In this document: in pieces, positions 45,401 to 46,786 of the stretch
How positions within the stretch are numbered: the stretch's first letter is position 1
Layout of the letters: the number at the start of each line of letters is the position of its first letter
Assembly: GCA_963920765.1 (NCBI GenBank)
Contig: OY987250.1
Span: 1,488,001-1,552,000 of the forward strand
Origin: Ulota crispa
Lineage: Eukaryota > Streptophyta > Bryopsida > Orthotrichales > Orthotrichaceae
Length of the DNA: 64,000 nt
Direction: 5' to 3'
Translations under genes and position numbers: made by a program
The notes under the pieces: generated by a model
Seen by the model: the letters and a program-made list of their open reading frames with translations, nothing else
What the model was told of the DNA's origin: nothing
Database searches by the model: none

Positions 45401-46770
45401 CAAGCGGATCATCTTACGTATGAAAGTATAAAAGCACCTCCGGAGAATGGGTGTTACATTCGAGGCCTTTCTCTAGAAGGATCAAGGTGGGATTATACTA
45501 CCCATGTATTGGCGGAGTCTCGTCCTAAAGAGCTTTATACGGATTTACCAATTATGTGGCTTAGCCCCAAGCAATATAGAGTACAGCCCAAAGGAGGGTT
45601 TTATAATTGTCCCGTATACAAGACACTTGTTCGAGCAGGTAATAAGAAAAAAACCTCACCTCTAATACAAAATTTCAAACCATTTTTTTTTACTTGTTTG
45701 ACAGGCTTTAACCCTTAAACAATCATAGGGAATAGTACATATGTTGCTCTATAGTTGGTATTATAATTGGCATTTGCTACCAACAAGAAGTTTTAATTTA
45801 GGATCTTACATAGTGCATTAGAACTGCATTGATCTATAATCCAAGTTCTTTTTTGATCTCAAATGTAGTAATGGTGTGAATTTATTCCAAATACAAGAAA
45901 AATACCTTGTATTGTACACGTGGGGTCAAAGAAGTAATTGTCCTTCTTTGACCCCACTGTACTAGTCACAATGGCACACTCATACAATGAAGGGTTAACA
46001 TATGTGAAATTTGTTGGATTTCCTGAAAATTTTGGATTGAACATGTTAGTTTCAAGGCTTAGAAGTTTTACAAAAGTCTAGACTATGGTTCAAAAGTTAT
46101 ACTCCAAATGGACTTACCTTTCAAATTAGGGTTGGGTCAAGTTTAAAGTTTAAAAAGACAGTTAGTATTTTTTTGCTTTGAAAATTGTCTTAATAGTGCA
46201 AGTTACATGTCAACAAGGAAAGTGTTCAATAGTTTTTCAAGAGTACTGTTCATCCTTCAAAGTTTGTCCTTTGAAAAGATGAAATATTTGGACAAGCTTG
46301 TACTAGTGATACATTTTAAGCCATAATAAATTTGTCCAATTAGTGAGACTTTTCAATTATACTTCCAAGACTCTTATGCAACATAATCTTGAGAGCTAAA
46401 AGCCACACAAATGTGACATGATTTGGGCTTACAAGTAGTTAGAATCAATTCTTGTTCTTCACGCACCTCCCAAAATTAAAAAAGTTCTATTTTTGAATTT
46501 AATGGTCTTGCCAATGGTAAGGGCTTAACATTTGTTTTACTTTAGTGGTTAAGATTGAAGATACATTCATAAAAAGTAGCTTTTTTTTTTTGCCATATCC
46601 ATTTTCCATTACAAATATTGTAACTTTAAAAAAAGAAACTGGTTGCAGGTACATTGTCAACTACTGGACACTCCACCAACTTTGTAATGTTTATGGAATT
46701 GCCTTCCAATGAGCCTCAAGCTAAATGGATAAATAGAGGGGTCGGTCTTTTCACAGGCCTTGCATTTTGA
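168..46770 (+). CDS. DNAH1: Axonemal inner-arm dynein heavy chain, DNAH1-like, 3' part (38 exons)
   Basis: Motor subunit of an axonemal inner-arm dynein: a minus-end microtubule motor that uses ATP to slide doublets in cilia and flagella. Thirty-eight exons join to 3153 codons plus a TGA; no internal stop or frameshift was seen. In window residue numbers: distal stem and linker 1 to about 430; AAA1 with GPAGTGKT at 494-501 and CFDEFNRID from 544; AAA2 with GPTGGGKT at 775-782 and FDG at 857; AAA3 with GETGTGKT at 1121-1128 and VDD at 1187-1189; AAA4 with GVGGSGRQS at 1471-1479 (R where many P-loops have K) and FSD at 1528-1530; stalk coiled coils and tip about 1660-2010; AAA5, AAA6 and C-terminal domain to 3153. 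The C-terminus lacks the long extension of cytoplasmic dynein. From memory, wording around AAA1, the stalk and the C-terminus fits DNAH1 better than DNAH3/7/12. In Chlamydomonas the counterpart would be the dynein d heavy chain (recalled, not checked). About 850 N-terminal residues lie upstream of the window. Confidence 0.93.
691..984. repeat. MITE with 19-bp perfect TIRs
   Basis: AGGTAGCAACACCCATAAC at 691-709 is repeated as its exact reverse complement at 966-984. Internal sequence is AT-rich and non-coding. No convincing target duplication is seen, so the superfamily is not assigned. Confidence 0.65.
1008..1146. repeat. CACTA-type MITE, decayed
   Basis: It starts with an AAGAAAAACATGTC-like arm and ends with CACGTTTTTCTTGTAG, the inverted counterpart. 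The same layout recurs at 1709, 2359, 12527, 13437 and 14113. Confidence 0.5.
1242..1631 (+). CDS. DNAH1: Dynein exon 2, linker
   Basis: Residues 89-218. The acceptor is TGTAATAG. The linker signature [40 protein letters not shown] is clear and is one of the strongest DNAH1-like stretches. The donor GTCCGT is a weak match to consensus; it is set by reading frame and by homology across the junction. Confidence 0.9.
1709..1831. repeat. CACTA-type MITE in intron 2
   Basis: ATAAGAAAAAAGATGTTCTAAATGA on the left and a TTTTTTTGTAG end on the right form poor inverted arms around an ATGATTGTAATC-like core shared with the copies at 1008 and 2359. It fills most of intron 2 (1632-1992). Confidence 0.45.
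1993..2220 (+). CDS. DNAH1: Dynein exon 3, linker
   Basis: Residues 219-294. It contains the conserved [23 protein letters not shown] and [10 protein letters not shown] segments. The donor is a good AAG|GTAAGT. Confidence 0.92.
2359..2501. repeat. CACTA-type MITE in intron 3
   Basis: It begins CACTACAAGAAAAAT, a plant EnSpm/CACTA-like end, and finishes with a TTTTCTTTTAGTA inverted end. TTT on both sides would be the 3-bp target duplication. Confidence 0.6.
2816..2908 (+). CDS. DNAH1: Dynein exon 4, linker
   Basis: Residues 295-325, ending in a [16 protein letters not shown] helix. The acceptor is TTGCAG and the donor CAG|GTAAAT. The next intron (2909-3009) is only 101 bp, the shortest in the gene. 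Confidence 0.88.
3010..3171 (+). CDS. DNAH1: Dynein exon 5, linker
   Basis: Residues 326-379. It contains the conserved [15 protein letters not shown] and YWT motif. The donor is CAG|GTTGGT. Confidence 0.9.
3344..3470. repeat. CACTA-like fragment in intron 5
   Basis: It begins TACTAGTAGAAAATAGGG, followed by AACCAACACAATATGCCC-type units. The same wording recurs at 27492-27614 and, inverted, at 33430-33515, so this is a dispersed family. Confidence 0.4.
3699..3830 (+). CDS. DNAH1: Dynein exon 6, linker
   Basis: Residues 380-423. It contains [17 protein letters not shown], a conserved linker segment. The donor GTGCAC is weak but required by frame. Confidence 0.88.
3945..4410. repeat. Foldback element, GGTATCC family (intron 6)
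   Basis: Left arm GATGGACACCCCTCAACTC then AAGTTTGCAACACTTGTACA; the right arm carries the inverse (ACTTGTACAAATTTTGCAAACTTC). Sister copies are at 18184-18504 and 29170-30125. Confidence 0.6.
4478..5004 (+). CDS. DNAH1: Dynein exon 7, AAA1 with Walker A and B
   Basis: Residues 424-598 plus two bases. It holds the end of the linker ([11 protein letters not shown]) and AAA1, the main ATPase site: GPAGTGKT at 494-501, Walker B CFDEF from 544, and the sensor ITMNPG at the end. The intron after it is phase 2, one of only two non-phase-0 introns. Start placed by frame after CAATAG. Confidence 0.95.
5161..5570. repeat. hAT-like full palindrome, copy 1 (intron 7)
   Basis: About 410 bp forming two long inverted arms. 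The ends are GAGAATTGATATGTGCACAC and its complement with a few changes. Flanks AATTTTTA and ATTTTTTA match at 7 of 8 bases. Other copies: 19219, 34902, 39388. Confidence 0.75.
5590..6004. repeat. Two further MITE remnants in intron 7
   Basis: 5590-5760 ends in GGACTTAGTGTGAGCCGCCCC, the end of a Tourist-like family found again at 30165, 42020 and 42393. 5760-6004 has inverted ends CCTTAAGAATGTTGC (5766) and GCAACATCCTTAAGG (to 6000); relatives are at 13917 and 25386. Confidence 0.55.
6069..6255 (+). CDS. DNAH1: Dynein exon 8, AAA1
   Basis: Residues 599-661. It completes [18 protein letters not shown], the near-invariant dynein segment, and then [12 protein letters not shown]. The [11 protein letters not shown] ending is DNAH1-like. 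Confidence 0.93.
6256..7304 (+). other. Intron 8, no recognised element
   Basis: 1049 bp of AT-rich intron. I see no gene and no clear inverted repeat. Confidence 0.6.
7305..7592 (+). CDS. DNAH1: Dynein exon 9, AAA1/AAA2 linker region
   Basis: Residues 662-757. [21 protein letters not shown] and [17 protein letters not shown] are typical of the end of AAA1 and start of AAA2. Confidence 0.93.
7660..8054. repeat. hAT-like MITE, GGGAATTGCTAAAG family (intron 9)
   Basis: Starts AGGAAATTGCCAAAGCAACA and ends with the inverse (GTTGCTTTAACAATTCCTT). Internal sequence matches 27300-27775 and 43013-43404. Confidence 0.6.
8307..8711. repeat. hAT-like MITE with 8-bp target duplication (intron 9)
   Basis: It starts GGGAATTGCTAAAGTCACAC and ends with the inverse, GTGGCTTTAGCAATTCCC. 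Flanks TAAAAATA and TAATAATA agree at 7 of 8 bases. Confidence 0.7.
8853..9625. mobile_element. TTAA/CCC element 1 (intron 9)
   Basis: TTAA then CCCCTAAAG at the left and CTTAGGGG then TTAA at the right. The interior has no coding potential I can recognise. Coordinates include both TTAA copies. Confidence 0.65.
9945..10474. mobile_element. TTAA/CCC element 2 (intron 9)
   Basis: TTAA-CCCGTAAGCG at the left, CGTTTAGGGG-TTAA at the right; 530 bp, non-coding. The left inner sequence is slightly GC-richer than the intron. Confidence 0.65.
10508..10651 (+). CDS. DNAH1: Dynein exon 10, AAA2 Walker A
   Basis: Residues 758-805. [18 protein letters not shown] leads into GPTGGGKT (775-782), a structural nucleotide site in AAA2. 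Confidence 0.93.
10652..11672 (+). other. Intron 10, no recognised element
   Basis: 1021 bp, very AT-rich; nothing supportable seen. Confidence 0.6.
11673..11864 (+). CDS. DNAH1: Dynein exon 11, AAA2 Walker B
   Basis: Residues 806-869. [24 protein letters not shown] and [15 protein letters not shown] are hallmark AAA2 segments. Confidence 0.94.
11979..12434. mobile_element. TTAA/CCC element 3, long palindrome (intron 11)
   Basis: TTAA-CCCTTGAACG at the left, CGTTTAAGGG-TTAA at the right. The two halves are inverted copies (for example AAGAAATTTTAATTTGG against its complement near 12355). A single-arm relative is at 45708-45998. Confidence 0.72.
12527..12840. repeat. CACTA-type MITE carrying an insert (intron 11)
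   Basis: It begins CACTACAAAAAAATGTG and ends TATTTCTTGGTG. About 180 bp of unrelated sequence with two GAATATATAGAAATT copies lies inside (around 12590-12770). Confidence 0.5.
12953..13378 (+). CDS. DNAH1: Dynein exon 12, AAA2 end to AAA3 start
   Basis: Residues 870-1011. [38 protein letters not shown] and IYMEP are near-invariant in axonemal dyneins. The donor is CAA|GTAATG. Confidence 0.95.
13437..13580. repeat. CACTA-type MITE (intron 12)
   Basis: It begins CACTAAAAGGAAAACG and ends in an inverted TTATTTCTTTTA arm. Confidence 0.5.
13917..14295. repeat. ATGTTGC-type MITE with a nested CACTA-type MITE
   Basis: The outer ends are CCTTAAGTATGTTG at 13917 and GCAACATCCTTGAGG near 14281. Inside, 14113-14248 is a second palindrome (TAGAAGAAAAATGTGTCC against GGACACATTTTTCTTCTA). 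The outer copy resembles 5760-6004. Confidence 0.62.
14374..14820 (+). CDS. DNAH1: Dynein exon 13, AAA3 Walker A
   Basis: Residues 1012-1160. [15 protein letters not shown], then GETGTGKT at 1121-1128 (the regulatory AAA3 site), then [11 protein letters not shown]. The acceptor is taken at AACAG|GTT to keep phase 0. An AG 13 bp upstream (TTCAAG|G) would add 13 bases and break the frame. Confidence 0.92.
15005..15280. repeat. Helitron-like non-autonomous element (intron 13)
   Basis: Begins TCTATATTATAAAGCG, carries a purine-rich GGGAGAGGAAAAGG stretch, and ends near ACATACAAGACATA. Related copies: 17841, 32078, 32698, 44945 (inverted), and a tail at 1-103. Confidence 0.42.
15385..15984 (+). 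CDS. DNAH1: Dynein exon 14, AAA3 Walker B; longest exon
   Basis: Residues 1161-1360 (600 bp). [38 protein letters not shown] and [12 protein letters not shown] are clear AAA3 signatures; [20 protein letters not shown] follows. Confidence 0.96.
16347..16898. repeat. Foldback element (intron 14)
   Basis: GACTTGGGGATAGAAAGTTG at the left is mirrored by CAACTGTTTTGTCCCCAAC at the right. The inner arms (AAAACTAATTACATGTT and inverse) also pair. A relative lies at 35850-36285. Confidence 0.6.
17052..17216 (+). CDS. DNAH1: Dynein exon 15, AAA3/AAA4 junction
   Basis: Residues 1361-1415. [12 protein letters not shown] and the [17 protein letters not shown] type segment before AAA4. Canonical TTTAG acceptor. 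Confidence 0.9.
17473..17709 (+). CDS. DNAH1: Dynein exon 16, AAA4 Walker A
   Basis: Residues 1416-1494. [17 protein letters not shown], then [14 protein letters not shown] (from 1471). The P-loop has Arg in place of Lys; from memory DNAH1 also has this. Confidence 0.95.
17841..18180. repeat. Helitron-like non-autonomous element (intron 16)
   Basis: Begins TCTATTTTATAAAGCCTC, has a GGGAGAGAAAAGGGAGAG stretch and ends GGCAAGGCGTATTTGTTATA. Confidence 0.42.
18184..18504. repeat. Foldback element, GGTATCC family (intron 16)
   Basis: GGGTAAATCTCATGGATATCC with TTTGCAATAATTTCATAGAT on the left; the exact inverse (ATCTATGAAATTATTGCAAA) near 18456 on the right. Confidence 0.68.
18589..18756 (+). 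CDS. DNAH1: Dynein exon 17, AAA4 Walker B
   Basis: Residues 1495-1550. [27 protein letters not shown] and [13 protein letters not shown] are typical of AAA4. Confidence 0.94.
19219..19625. mobile_element. hAT-like full palindrome, copy 2, exact 8-bp TSD (intron 17)
   Basis: GGGAATTGATATGTGCACAC at the left and its complement at the right. The arms pair through most of the 407 bp. TATGTTAA at 19211-19218 and 19626-19633 is an exact 8-bp target duplication, as for hAT elements. No transposase. Confidence 0.82.
20018..21213. repeat. Composite element hosting TTAA/CCC element 4
   Basis: Outer arms CATATTCGTTAATTTGGGA and TCCCAAATTAACAAACATGA, with inner GTACCATTTTGTAC against CACTTTGTACAC. A solo relative is at 47400-47632. 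It is split by the insertion at 20110-21009. Confidence 0.58.
20110..21009. mobile_element. TTAA/CCC element 4 (intron 17)
   Basis: TTAA-CCCTTAAAG at the left, TTTAGGGG-TTAG at the right (one base off TTAA). The interior shares TTTCAATCCGTACGGTCAAA with the element at 23098 (one base changed there). Confidence 0.68.
21482..21790 (+). CDS. DNAH1: Dynein exon 18, AAA4 end
   Basis: Residues 1551-1653. [31 protein letters not shown] and [16 protein letters not shown] are near-invariant. Confidence 0.95.
21893..22441. repeat. Foldback element (intron 18)
   Basis: AGAAATATCAAAAATATCC at the left and GGTGTTTTTGATATTTTCCC at the right, with further paired blocks inside (TTTGAAATATCAAAAACATC and inverse). 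Confidence 0.6.
22442..23097. repeat. Dispersed repeats in intron 18
   Basis: 22640-22910 has two ~110-bp related units (GAACATGGTTGGATGGCAC). The same pair lies inverted at 48270-48540. 22925-23097 is an ATGTTGC-type MITE remnant (see 5760-6004). Confidence 0.5.
23098..23985. mobile_element. TTAA/CCC element 5 (intron 18)
   Basis: TTAA-CCCCTAAAGGACC at the left, GGTCCTTTAAGGG-TTAA at the right, with a further GGGG-TTAA just beyond (to 23993). The inner wording overlaps element 4. Confidence 0.7.
24653..25003 (+). CDS. DNAH1: Dynein exon 19, start of stalk (CC1)
   Basis: Residues 1654-1770. [19 protein letters not shown] and [14 protein letters not shown] close AAA4. The rest, rich in E/K with heptad-like leucines, is the outgoing stalk helix. 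Confidence 0.93.
25102..25382. mobile_element. GC-rich Tourist-like MITE with TTA target duplication (intron 19)
   Basis: GGGCCAGTTTCCATTGGCC at the left and GGCCAATGGAAAGAGGCCC at the right, flanked by TTA on both sides (25099-25101, 25383-25385). This fits PIF/Harbinger. It is strikingly GC-rich against the AT-rich intron. Confidence 0.72.
25386..25605. repeat. ATGTTGC-type MITE (intron 19)
   Basis: Starts near TGGATGTTGTCTACCAAAAG, ends ATAGCATCCTTTAGG; internal sequence matches 5760-6004 (GGAATTCATGTGCTACCC). Confidence 0.5.
25882..26133 (+). CDS. DNAH1: Dynein exon 20, stalk and microtubule-binding tip
   Basis: Residues 1771-1854. The CC1 end, then [25 protein letters not shown] and [16 protein letters not shown], the usual entry into the tubulin-binding domain. 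Confidence 0.93.
26285..26395 (+). repeat. ATGTTTTGCAAAT-type short tandem repeat (intron 20)
   Basis: Several imperfect units of ATGTTTTGCAAATGTCTCCT. The same word family is at 2610-2670 and expanded at 38345-38625. The remainder of intron 20 (26134-27093) shows nothing else. Confidence 0.5.
27094..27258 (+). CDS. DNAH1: Dynein exon 21, microtubule-binding tip
   Basis: Residues 1855-1909. [30 protein letters not shown] and the following helix belong to the stalk tip. Confidence 0.92.
27300..27775. repeat. hAT-like MITE remnant with a CACTA-like insert (intron 21)
   Basis: Internal wording matches 7660-8054 and 43013-43404 (CTTGATCTTTATGCCACTTG). A TACTAGTAGAAAATG block at 27492-27614 interrupts it, as at 3344. 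Confidence 0.5.
27990..28163 (+). CDS. DNAH1: Dynein exon 22, tip end and returning stalk helix
   Basis: Residues 1910-1967. [18 protein letters not shown], then a heptad-rich [12 protein letters not shown] segment (CC2). The donor is GAT|GTAATA. Confidence 0.92.
28274..28481. repeat. Foldback element (intron 22)
   Basis: CATTTGGGCCTGAAATCTA near 28327 pairs with TAGATTTCAGGCCCAAATG near 28400, and AAACCCAATA with TATTGGGTTT. An AAAAAGAAAAAAG run precedes it. Two diverged ~60-bp direct repeats (ATAAGCTAATAA) lie at 28567 and 28688. Confidence 0.62.
28832..29134 (+). CDS. DNAH1: Dynein exon 23, stalk CC2 and AAA5
   Basis: Residues 1968-2068. [50 protein letters not shown]: end of the stalk and start of AAA5. 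Confidence 0.94.
29170..30125. repeat. Foldback element, GGTATCC family, split by element 6 (intron 23)
   Basis: Left GATGGATACCCATAAAGTTTGC, right GCAAACTTCAGGGGTATCC. The two parts are separated by the TTAA/CCC insertion at 29412-30061. Sister copies at 3945 and 18184 show the uninterrupted form. Confidence 0.7.
29412..30061. mobile_element. TTAA/CCC element 6 with 276-bp near-perfect hairpin
   Basis: TTAA-CCCCTTTC at the left, TTTAGGGG-TTAA at the right. 29423-29698 and 29701-29976 are inverted copies; I find two mismatches over 276 bp and a 2-bp spacer. The right-hand ~85 bp matches the right ends of the elements at 36474 and 53126. Confidence 0.8.
30165..31345. repeat. Tourist-like and other repeats in intron 23
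   Basis: 30165-30510 carries AATGTCCCACTAAAA at the left and GGACTTAGTGTGAACTGC at the right, as in the copies at 42020/42393. 30520-30890 recurs inverted at 44280-44560. 30940-31205 pairs ACATTCAGTAGC with GCTACTGAATGT. Confidence 0.5.
31364..31547. mobile_element. CACTA-type MITE with exact ACA target duplication
   Basis: CACTAAAAAAATC at the left, GATTTTTTCTAGTG at the right, 184 bp, with ACA immediately on both sides. Non-coding. Confidence 0.72.
31809..31967 (+). CDS. DNAH1: Dynein exon 24, AAA5
   Basis: Residues 2069-2121. [27 protein letters not shown] and [10 protein letters not shown] are typical of AAA5. Confidence 0.92.
32078..32278. repeat. Helitron-like non-autonomous element (intron 24)
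   Basis: Begins CTTATAAAGCAGCC, has a GGGAGAGAAGAAAAGG stretch and ends GCGGGCAAGACATACTAGT, which resembles a Helitron 3' end. Confidence 0.42.
32292..32639. repeat. Emigrant-like (pogo-type) MITE (intron 24)
   Basis: Begins CAGTGAAACCTCTCATAATG and ends AAAGAGGTTTCACTA. The CAGT(G/A)AAACCTCT end is what I recall for plant Emigrant/Lemi elements. The right end is one or two bases changed. Confidence 0.55.
32698..32930. repeat. Helitron-like non-autonomous element (intron 24)
   Basis: Begins TGTATTATAAAGCCTC, has GGGAGAAAAGGGAGAAAAGG and ends CGCGTGCAAGGCATACTACT. Confidence 0.42.
33012..33308 (+). CDS. DNAH1: Dynein exon 25, AAA5/AAA6
   Basis: Residues 2122-2220. [33 protein letters not shown] and [14 protein letters not shown] are near-invariant. 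Confidence 0.95.
33543..33740 (+). CDS. DNAH1: Dynein exon 26, AAA6
   Basis: Residues 2221-2286. [28 protein letters not shown] and the following helix. Confidence 0.94.
33775..34600 (+). repeat. Intron 26: TA-rich microsatellite and a possible TTAA/CCC remnant
   Basis: 33775-33860 is CATATATA/TATATA-rich. A ~370-bp stretch with TTTTAACCTTTTAAC at the left and ATTTGGGGGTAAC at the right (about 34226-34598) may be a decayed TTAA/CCC element; only suggestive. Confidence 0.3.
34687..34812 (+). CDS. DNAH1: Dynein exon 27, AAA6
   Basis: Residues 2287-2328. [17 protein letters not shown] and the following KxxE-rich helix. The donor is GAA|GTTAAT. Confidence 0.93.
34902..35212. repeat. hAT-like palindrome, copy 3, truncated (intron 27)
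   Basis: Starts GGGAATTAATATGGGCACAC and shows the paired GGATTTAGAGACC / GGACTAAATCATG blocks, but the outer ~100 bp of the right arm is missing. Confidence 0.6.
35362..35634 (+). CDS. DNAH1: Dynein exon 28, AAA6
   Basis: Residues 2329-2419. [40 protein letters not shown]: near-invariant start of AAA6/C-terminal region. Confidence 0.95.
35767..35845. mobile_element. TTAA/CCC element 7, 79 bp (intron 28)
   Basis: TTAA-CCCCTCACCGCC at the left, GGCAGTGAGGGG-TTAA at the right, 79 bp in total. The minimum-size form of the family; the element at 51380 has the same length but different interior. Confidence 0.72.
35850..36285. repeat. Foldback element (intron 28)
   Basis: ACATAGAGTTCTAAACATAAAG at the left pairs imperfectly with CTTTATGTCCAAGACTCTACAT at the right. 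Relative of 16347-16898. Confidence 0.5.
36474..37382. mobile_element. TTAA/CCC element 8 (intron 28)
   Basis: TTAA-CCCCTAAATCC at the left, GATTTAGGGG-TTAC at the right (one base off). Internal wording (GGATCTT..CTAGACTAG) matches the elements at 53126 and 54906. Confidence 0.68.
37671..37775 (+). CDS. DNAH1: Dynein exon 29, C-terminal region
   Basis: Residues 2420-2454. [15 protein letters not shown] and WINEK. Good donor AAG|GTAAGG. Confidence 0.93.
37960..38175 (+). CDS. DNAH1: Dynein exon 30, C-terminal region
   Basis: Residues 2455-2526. [38 protein letters not shown]: conserved. Confidence 0.94.
38345..38625 (+). repeat. Minisatellite of ~21-bp TTTTGCATAGATC units (intron 30)
   Basis: About a dozen imperfect units built on ATGTTTTGCATAGATCTCT run head-to-tail. 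Their phase is not a multiple of 3 throughout and no coding role is implied. Confidence 0.65.
38871..39053 (+). CDS. DNAH1: Dynein exon 31, C-terminal region
   Basis: Residues 2527-2587. [39 protein letters not shown]: typical. It has no internal Met in a start position and is easy to miss; donor AAA|GTTAGA. Confidence 0.93.
39388..39781. mobile_element. hAT-like full palindrome, copy 4 (intron 31)
   Basis: GGGAATTGATATATGCACAC at the left and its inverse at the right; 394 bp. Flanks TTAAGCTA and TTAACTAA match apart from one small shift. Confidence 0.72.
39850..40002 (+). CDS. DNAH1: Dynein exon 32, C-terminal region
   Basis: Residues 2588-2638. [32 protein letters not shown]: near-invariant. 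Consensus donor AAG|GTGAGT. Confidence 0.95.
40629..40672 (+). repeat. AAAAAAAG microsatellite (intron 32)
   Basis: About five GAAAAAAA-type units in a row. Confidence 0.7.
40750..41398. mobile_element. TTAA/CCC element 9 (intron 32)
   Basis: TTAA-CCCTAAATGCCCAAGG at the left, CCTTGGGCATTTAGGGG-TTAA at the right. Interior closely matches 49748-50401 (ATGAGGGTGTTAAAA). Confidence 0.75.
41533..41883 (+). CDS. DNAH1: Dynein exon 33, C-terminal region, GC-richer than neighbours
   Basis: Residues 2639-2755. [42 protein letters not shown] and YDFTDGDL. Third positions are often G or C, unlike the AT-ending codons of most other exons. Confidence 0.95.
42020..42733. repeat. Two adjacent Tourist-like elements (intron 33)
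   Basis: 42020-42385 begins GGGGCGGTTTGTATTATGTC; 42393-42733 begins GGTTCACACTATAGCCCC and ends GGACAAAGTATGAACTGCCC. Each has arms that pair within it. Same family as 5590 and 30165. Confidence 0.55.
42815..42919 (+). CDS. DNAH1: Dynein exon 34, C-terminal region
   Basis: Residues 2756-2790. [16 protein letters not shown] is diagnostic. The nearer acceptor TTTCAG (before 42797) would bring an in-frame TGA, so AACAG before 42815 is used. The donor is CAA|GTATTC. Confidence 0.92.
43013..43404. repeat. hAT-like MITE, GGGAATTGCTAAAG family (intron 34)
   Basis: Begins GGGAATTGCTAAAGTGATAC, ends GTTTTTAGCAATTTCT; interior matches 7660-8054. Confidence 0.6.
43519..44019 (+). CDS. DNAH1: Dynein exon 35, C-terminal region
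   Basis: Residues 2791-2957. [54 protein letters not shown]: highly conserved. Confidence 0.95.
44280..44560. repeat. Dispersed repeat in intron 35
   Basis: Matches 30520-30890 in inverse orientation (GTGCAAAATTATTGCAATAAAAAA and neighbours). Confidence 0.45.
44696..44848 (+). CDS. DNAH1: Dynein exon 36, C-terminal region
   Basis: Residues 2958-3008. [31 protein letters not shown]: near-invariant. Confidence 0.95.
44945..45250 (-). repeat. Helitron-like non-autonomous element, inverted (intron 36)
   Basis: Read on the minus strand it has a purine-rich GGGAGGAGGGAGAGG stretch and a CGTGTGCAAGGCATATGC end, like 32698-32930. The long C/T run on the + strand is this purine stretch. Confidence 0.4.
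45323..45638 (+). CDS. DNAH1: Dynein exon 37, C-terminal region
   Basis: Residues 3009-3113 plus one base. [60 protein letters not shown]. The intron is phase 1. Confidence 0.95.
45708..45998. mobile_element. TTAA/CCC element 10 (intron 37)
   Basis: TTAA-CCCTTAAAC at the left, AATGAAGGG-TTAA at the right. It resembles one arm of the element at 11979 (TGCATTAGAACTGCATTGAT). A small palindrome, CAAAGAAGTAATTGTCCTTCTTTG, lies near the right end. Confidence 0.65.
46649..46770 (+). CDS. DNAH1: Dynein exon 38, last exon with stop
   Basis: Residues 3114-3153. [31 protein letters not shown], ending GLAF and TGA at 46768-46770. The short C-terminus is usual for single-headed inner-arm dyneins. Confidence 0.95.
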
Positions 46771-46786
46771 AATCCAAAATGCAAGG
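46758..46786 (+). other. 12-bp perfect stem over the dynein stop codon
   Basis: CCTTGCATTTTG (46758-46769) and CAAAATGCAAGG (46775-46786) are exact inverse copies around a 5-base loop. TGA straddles the stem-loop junction. Confidence 0.8.
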
